Source: an uncultured Paracoccaceae bacterium (lineage in GTDB: Bacteria; Pseudomonadota; Alphaproteobacteria; Rhodobacterales; Rhodobacteraceae). Taken from it: a DNA stretch of 64,000 nt. The DNA lies in the NCBI GenBank assembly GCA_947494675.1, contig CANLVP010000001.1, forward strand, positions 1,686,001-1,750,000, in the 5' to 3' direction. Positions 60,148-64,000 of this stretch are shown here, piece by piece. Under the pieces are notes generated by a model that had not been told where the DNA came from, did not search any database, and saw only the letters and a program-made list of their open reading frames with translations. Numbering within the stretch: position 1 is the first letter of the stretch; every line of letters begins with the position of its first letter. Both the position numbers and the translations under genes were made by a program.

Positions 60148-61179
60148 ATGAAGAAGAAAATTGCACTGCTCATCACCACGACCGCGCTGGCGACACCGGC
60201 TGTGGCCGAGGACCTGTCTGTTGTCGGTAGCTGGTCGAGCCTGCCGCTACACAACCAATACGAAGCCCCGTTCTGGAGCAAGACATTGCCAGAAGCCTCG
60301 GGCGGCACGATCAATGTGGAGCTGACGACCCATAACGCCATGAGCCTTGGCCTTGGCGATATTTATCCGCTGCTGGGGCAGGGCGTCTATGACGTCGCCA
60401 TGACCGTGGCCGACTATGCCGTGGCTGACGCGCCAGAGCTGGAAGGGCTGGACGTGCCATTGATCGCGCTGACCGCGGATGAGGCCCGCGCGATGGTTGA
60501 TGCCGCACGGCCCATGGTGGCGGACATTTACCGCGACCGGTTCAATTCGCATGTGCTCGCCATCGCGCCTTATCCGCCGCAGGTCGTGTTCTGTAACGCC
60601 GAAATTGCGGGCCTCGCCGATCTGGAAGGTCTGAAAATCCGCGCCTCTGGCCGGATGACCGCAAAACTGCTGGAAGCCTTGGGCGCGGAAAGCGTCAGCG
60701 TGGGCTTTGGCGAGGTGCCGGGTGCCTTGCAAACCGGGACTGTTGATTGTGCCGTCACCGGTGCCGGGTCAGGCTACAGCGCGGGCTGGTGGGAAGTGTC
60801 GACACATCTGCTGCCGATCCCGCTGGGCGGCTGGGATTCGGTGGTGACTGCGGTCAACATGGACAAGTGGAACAGCCTTGACGCCGACACGCAGACGCTG
60901 ATCTCGGCTGAAGTTGTCAGCGGTTTTGAAGACCCCGCATGGGCCAGCGCGCAGGACGCGCTTGTCAATGATATCGCCTGCCTGACCGGCAATGGCGACT
61001 GCCCATCGGGCGAGGCGCGGTCGATGACGCTTGTGGATGTGACGGACGCAGACTTTGACCGGGCGCGCGATATTCTGACCAGCGAAGTGCTGCCGGAATG
61101 GGCGGAACGTGCGGGCGGTGACTGGGCCGCGCGGTGGAATGCCAGCGTCGGCGAAGTTGTCGGCGTCACCATCAACTAA
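60148..61179 (+). CDS. TRAP transporter substrate-binding protein (DctP family)
   Basis: A 343-residue periplasmic solute receptor. A signal peptide (MKKKIALLITTTALATPAVA) precedes a DctP fold with DLEGLKIRASGRMTAKLLEALGAESVSVGFGEVPGALQTGTVDCAVTG. This contains the conserved arginine that binds a carboxylate, so the ligand is an organic or amino acid. The gene starts three bases after the DUF1445 stop. With the next two genes it forms a complete sodium-linked TRAP uptake system. Confidence 0.93.
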   Translation: MKKKIALLITTTALATPAVAEDLSVVGSWSSLPLHNQYEAPFWSKTLPEASGGTINVELTTHNAMSLGLGDIYPLLGQGVYDVAMTVADYAVADAPELEGLDVPLIALTADEARAMVDAARPMVADIYRDRFNSHVLAIAPYPPQVVFCNAEIAGLADLEGLKIRASGRMTAKLLEALGAESVSVGFGEVPGALQTGTVDCAVTGAGSGYSAGWWEVSTHLLPIPLGGWDSVVTAVNMDKWNSLDADTQTLISAEVVSGFEDPAWASAQDALVNDIACLTGNGDCPSGEARSMTLVDVTDADFDRARDILTSEVLPEWAERAGGDWAARWNASVGEVVGVTIN

Positions 61180-61203
61180 ACGAAGATCAGGGGCGTATCG
61201 CAG

Positions 61204-61752
61204 ATGGAACTGAAGATGATACATGGCTTGCGGGTCATCAACAAAGGCGTCGCCCTTGTTGTTGGCTTTGGCTTGTTGCTGTGCGCAGGATTTGTGCTGG
61301 CAGACATCATTATGCGCCAGATCGGTACGTCCTTTGGTGGCACCGAAGAGATCGCGGGCTACGCTATGGCGCTCGCGACCTCTTGGGGCATGTCCTATAC
61401 CCTGCTGGAACTGGGGCATGTCCGCATTGATCTGTTGCGCAGCCGCGCCGACAGCTTCAAACGCGCCCTCTTTGACGTCTTTTCCATGATCGTCATGTCG
61501 GGTGTGATCATCACCATCGCAATCAAGGCCTGGCCCGTGTTGGAACGGTCCATCGTCAACGGATCGCGGGCCAATACGCCGCTGGAAACGCCGCTTGTCT
61601 GGGTGCAGCTGCCGTGGTTCGCAGGCTGGGTGTGGTTTGCGGTGATGACCACGCTGACGACACTGGCCGCGCTGAGCCTGTTGCTCAAACGACGCCATGC
61701 CGAAACCGAGAGCTTTATCGGGGCCTTTGCAGAACAGGAGACATTGCAATGA
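61204..61752 (+). CDS. TRAP transporter small permease (DctQ family)
   Basis: A 182-residue membrane protein with four predicted helices (VALVVGFGLLLCAGFVLADIIMRQIG, then EEIAGYAMALATSWGMSYTLLELGHVRIDLL, VFSMIVMSGVIITIAI and FAGWVWFAVMTTLTTLAAL). The stretch GHVRIDLL is typical of DctQ. It overlaps the large permease by four bases, so the two are translated together. Confidence 0.92.
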   Translation: MELKMIHGLRVINKGVALVVGFGLLLCAGFVLADIIMRQIGTSFGGTEEIAGYAMALATSWGMSYTLLELGHVRIDLLRSRADSFKRALFDVFSMIVMSGVIITIAIKAWPVLERSIVNGSRANTPLETPLVWVQLPWFAGWVWFAVMTTLTTLAALSLLLKRRHAETESFIGAFAEQETLQ

Positions 61753-63032
61753 TCGGCTATGTCTCGGTCGGGCTGCTGGGCCTGCTTGCGCTGTCGATCC
61801 CGGTGGGCATCGTGCTGTTCCTCCTAGGCTTTGGGATTGATACGTTTTTCTCAAGCTTTCCGCTGACGCGGGGCCTTGGGAATATGGTGTGGTCGTCGTC
61901 CAATTCGGCCACGCTGATCGCCATTCCGTTCTTTGTGCTTCTGGGCGAAATCCTTGTGCGCAGCGGCGTGGCGACCCGCACCTATGCGGCGCTGGATCGC
62001 TGGGTGTCATGGCTGCCCGGTGGCTTGGTGCATGCCAACGTCGCCACGGCCACGATGTTTTCGGCCACCTCAGGGTCATCGGTCGCGACCGCCGCGACCG
62101 TGGCCACGGTGGCCATGCCGCAGGCGGAAAAGCTTGGCTATGACCCCAAGCTTTTTTCCGGGGCGATTGCGGCGGGCGGCACCCTTGGCATCATGATCCC
62201 GCCGTCGATCAACCTGATCGTCTATGGGTTCCTCACGCAATCCTCGATCCCTCAGCTGTTTTTGGCAGGCCTCTTGCCGGGGCTTGCGCTTGCGCTGGGG
62301 TTCATGGCGATCACGGTGATCATTTGCCTGATCCGGCCCGATCTGGGCGGCACCCGGCGCACGTTCCCCTTGGCGCAGATGTTGCGGGCGCTGATTGATC
62401 TGGTGCCGATCCTGATCCTTTTTGGCATGATCGTTGGCTCGATCTACGCAGGCTGGGCCACCCCGACTGAGGCGGCTGCGGTGGGCGTCGCCGGGTCGTT
62501 TGTCATCGCGCTGGTCTTTGGCGGGGTGTCGTGGTCGATGCTGACGCAAAGCCTGACCGGCACCGTCAAGATCACATCGATGATCATGCTCATCGTCATC
62601 GGCGCGTCGTTCCTGAACTTCACGCTGGCCTCTGCCGGGTTGGGGCGCGAGCTGACGGAGTTTATGACGGGCCTTGGGCTGACCCCGCTCAAGACGATCC
62701 TTGTGGTGGTCGTGTTGTATATCGTGTTGGGGTTCTTTATCGAAACGCTGTCGCTGATGGTGGTCACCATCCCGATCATTGTCCCGCTGGTCGTGGCACA
62801 AGGCTATGACGTGGTCTGGTTCGGCATCCTGATGATTGTTTTGATCGAAATGGCGCTGATCACGCCGCCCGTTGGATTGAACCTTTACGTCGTGCAGGGC
62901 GCGCGCAAATCCGGCAGCCTGAATGAGGTGATGCTGGGCGCGCTGCCCTATTGCCTGACCATGTTGGCGATGGCGTTCTTGCTGATCGCTTTTCCAAGCA
63001 TCGCTCTCTTTCTGCCAAACGCTTTGCAGTAA
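61749..63032 (+). CDS. TRAP transporter large permease (DctM family)
   Basis: A 427-residue membrane protein with about twelve helices that carries the transport path. DctM features are present: VATATMFSATSGSSVATAATVATVAMPQAEKLGYD, GGTLGIMIPPSINLIVYGFLTQ, IYAGWATPTEAAAVGVAGSF, and FIETLSLMVVTIPIIVPLV. The ATG overlaps the small permease stop. It completes the DctPQM set and is followed by the oxoprolinase gene after a hairpin. Confidence 0.94.
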   Translation: MIGYVSVGLLGLLALSIPVGIVLFLLGFGIDTFFSSFPLTRGLGNMVWSSSNSATLIAIPFFVLLGEILVRSGVATRTYAALDRWVSWLPGGLVHANVATATMFSATSGSSVATAATVATVAMPQAEKLGYDPKLFSGAIAAGGTLGIMIPPSINLIVYGFLTQSSIPQLFLAGLLPGLALALGFMAITVIICLIRPDLGGTRRTFPLAQMLRALIDLVPILILFGMIVGSIYAGWATPTEAAAVGVAGSFVIALVFGGVSWSMLTQSLTGTVKITSMIMLIVIGASFLNFTLASAGLGRELTEFMTGLGLTPLKTILVVVVLYIVLGFFIETLSLMVVTIPIIVPLVVAQGYDVVWFGILMIVLIEMALITPPVGLNLYVVQGARKSGSLNEVMLGALPYCLTMLAMAFLLIAFPSIALFLPNALQ

Positions 63033-63059
63033 GAGAACTTCCCTCTAGACCCAAAAGAC

Positions 63060-63080
63060 TGCGGGCATAGGACGCCCGCA
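63060..63080 (+). other. Small hairpin between dctM and the oxoprolinase gene
   Basis: TGCGGGC pairs with GCCCGCA around seven bases and has no T run. In the middle of an operon it more likely adjusts mRNA stability than stops transcription. Confidence 0.4.
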
Positions 63081-63099
63081 AACAAAGGAGACCTGACTG

Positions 63100-64000
63100 A
63101 TGTGGCAATTCTGGGTAGACCGTGGCGGCACGTTTACAGACATCGTGGCCAAGACACCCGAGGGCGCGTTGCGGACGCATAAGCTGCTGTCCGAAAACCC
63201 CGAGGTTTACCCCGATGCCGCCGTCCACGGCATTCGTGAATTGCTGGGTCTTGGTGCGGATGACGCCATACCAAACGGCCAGATTGGCGCGGTGAAGATG
63301 GGCACGACTGTCGCCACCAATGCCCTGTTGGAACGCAAGGGTGAGCGGACCCTGCTGCTGATCACCAAGGGGATGCGCGACCTGCTGCGCATTGGCTATC
63401 AGAACCGTCCACGCCTGTTTGACCTCAATATTGAGCTGCCTGAACTGCTTTATGAAGATGCTGTTGAGATTGAGGAACGGATCGGCGCGGATGGTGAGGT
63501 CATTGCCGCGCTTGATACGGCCTCTGCCCGCGATGCGTTGTCGCGCGCCTATGATGCGGGCTATCGGTCCGTCGCGATTGCGCTGATGCACAGCTACCGG
63601 TTTCCGGCGCATGAGCAGACTTTGGGGCAGATGGCCGCGGAGACGGGATTTACCCAAGTGTCGCTGAGCCACGAGGCCAGCCCGCTGATTAAGATCGTGT
63701 CGCGCGGCGATACGGCGGTGGTCGACGCCTATCTGTCGCCGATCCTGCGGCGCTACGTCAAACAGGTGGCCGATGCCTTGGGCACCGCAAAGGGCGGCTG
63801 CGAGCGGTTGATGTTCATGCGCTCAAACGGCGGGCTGACGGATGCGTCACTGTTTGAAGGGCGCGATGCGATTTTGTCTGGCCCCGCAGGCGGGGTCGTC
63901 GGCATGGTCCGCACGGCGGCTGAGCTGGGCTATGACAAGCTGATCGGGTTCGACATGGGCGGCACCTCCACGGATGTCTGCCACTACGCGGGCGAGTTTG
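63100..64000 (+). CDS. 5-oxoprolinase / hydantoinase HyuA-type subunit (partial, C-terminus beyond the window)
   Basis: The first 300 codons of a HyuA/OPLAH family ATPase that opens 5-oxoproline (or a hydantoin) with ATP. The N-terminal actin-fold phosphate loop [18 protein letters not shown] is diagnostic. [38 protein letters not shown] and [27 protein letters not shown] follow, and [18 protein letters not shown] closes the visible part. AAAGGAG lies ten bases before the ATG. It follows a DctPQM uptake system and DUF1445, so 5-oxoproline is the favoured substrate. The matching HyuB part is not in view. Confidence 0.93.
   Translation, partial: MWQFWVDRGGTFTDIVAKTPEGALRTHKLLSENPEVYPDAAVHGIRELLGLGADDAIPNGQIGAVKMGTTVATNALLERKGERTLLLITKGMRDLLRIGYQNRPRLFDLNIELPELLYEDAVEIEERIGADGEVIAALDTASARDALSRAYDAGYRSVAIALMHSYRFPAHEQTLGQMAAETGFTQVSLSHEASPLIKIVSRGDTAVVDAYLSPILRRYVKQVADALGTAKGGCERLMFMRSNGGLTDASLFEGRDAILSGPAGGVVGMVRTAAELGYDKLIGFDMGGTSTDVCHYAGEF

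Overview
The window is chromosomal DNA of an alphaproteobacterium, almost certainly a marine Rhodobacteraceae (Roseobacter group). The evidence is GC-rich coding bias, the order dnaX-ybaB-recR, a TrcR/DUF1013 regulator, three def genes before fmt, DUF1636 and DUF6732 beside cobalamin genes, a TRAP transporter, and several copies of a short GC-rich repeat ending in GATATTTTT. This assignment is inference from gene content; no rRNA or tRNA gene is visible.

Region 1 (1-4782, minus strand) is a B12-controlled cobalt block. A cobalamin riboswitch leads into a HupE/UreJ-type metal permease, a His-rich CobW GTPase, a GNAT enzyme and cobN, which runs off the left edge. The cobN reading frame contains an in-frame copy of the interspersed repeat. 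Region 2 (4.8-10.2 kb) holds smc, a small secreted protein and a MltB-type transglycosylase. Region 3 (10.3-21.2 kb) is the main cobalamin cluster. cobD, cobC and a DUF1636 protein lie on the minus strand. A degenerate receiver protein and a glutathionyl-hydroquinone reductase separate them from the plus-strand operon DUF6732-cbiX-cobH-cobL-cobI-cbiG/cobJ-cobM. Most of these genes overlap by 4-10 bases. The cobM leader is packed with nested helices.

Region 4 (21-33 kb) is mostly housekeeping: an L,D-transpeptidase, a PatB-type lyase, three def paralogs (the third lacks catalytic residues) with fmt, small metabolic genes, an RNase T2, trcR, and recR-ybaB-dnaX. Region 5 (33-50 kb) holds an ankyrin protein with a tyrosine phosphatase, rsgA, the SRP RNA, a cyclic-nucleotide phosphodiesterase, nudC, a sugar kinase/nucleotidyltransferase pair, cell-wall and transport genes, hspQ and an MscS-type channel. 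Region 6 (50-64 kb) is more accessory. It has a WYL regulator with a long palindromic operator, a PLP decarboxylase with a LysR regulator and a GMC oxidoreductase/aldehyde dehydrogenase pair, and finally a LysR-TRAP-DUF1445-oxoprolinase operon that looks built for uptake and breakdown of 5-oxoproline or D-glutamate and is cut by the right edge.

The most interesting signals are the structured cobM leader, the repeat inserted inside cobN together with the uniform orientation of all seven repeat copies, the mixture of early- and late-cobalt-insertion enzymes in one cobalamin cluster, the inactive-looking third peptide deformylase, and the TRAP/DUF1445/oxoprolinase operon. No CRISPR array, phage, insertion sequence or recognisable defence system was found.
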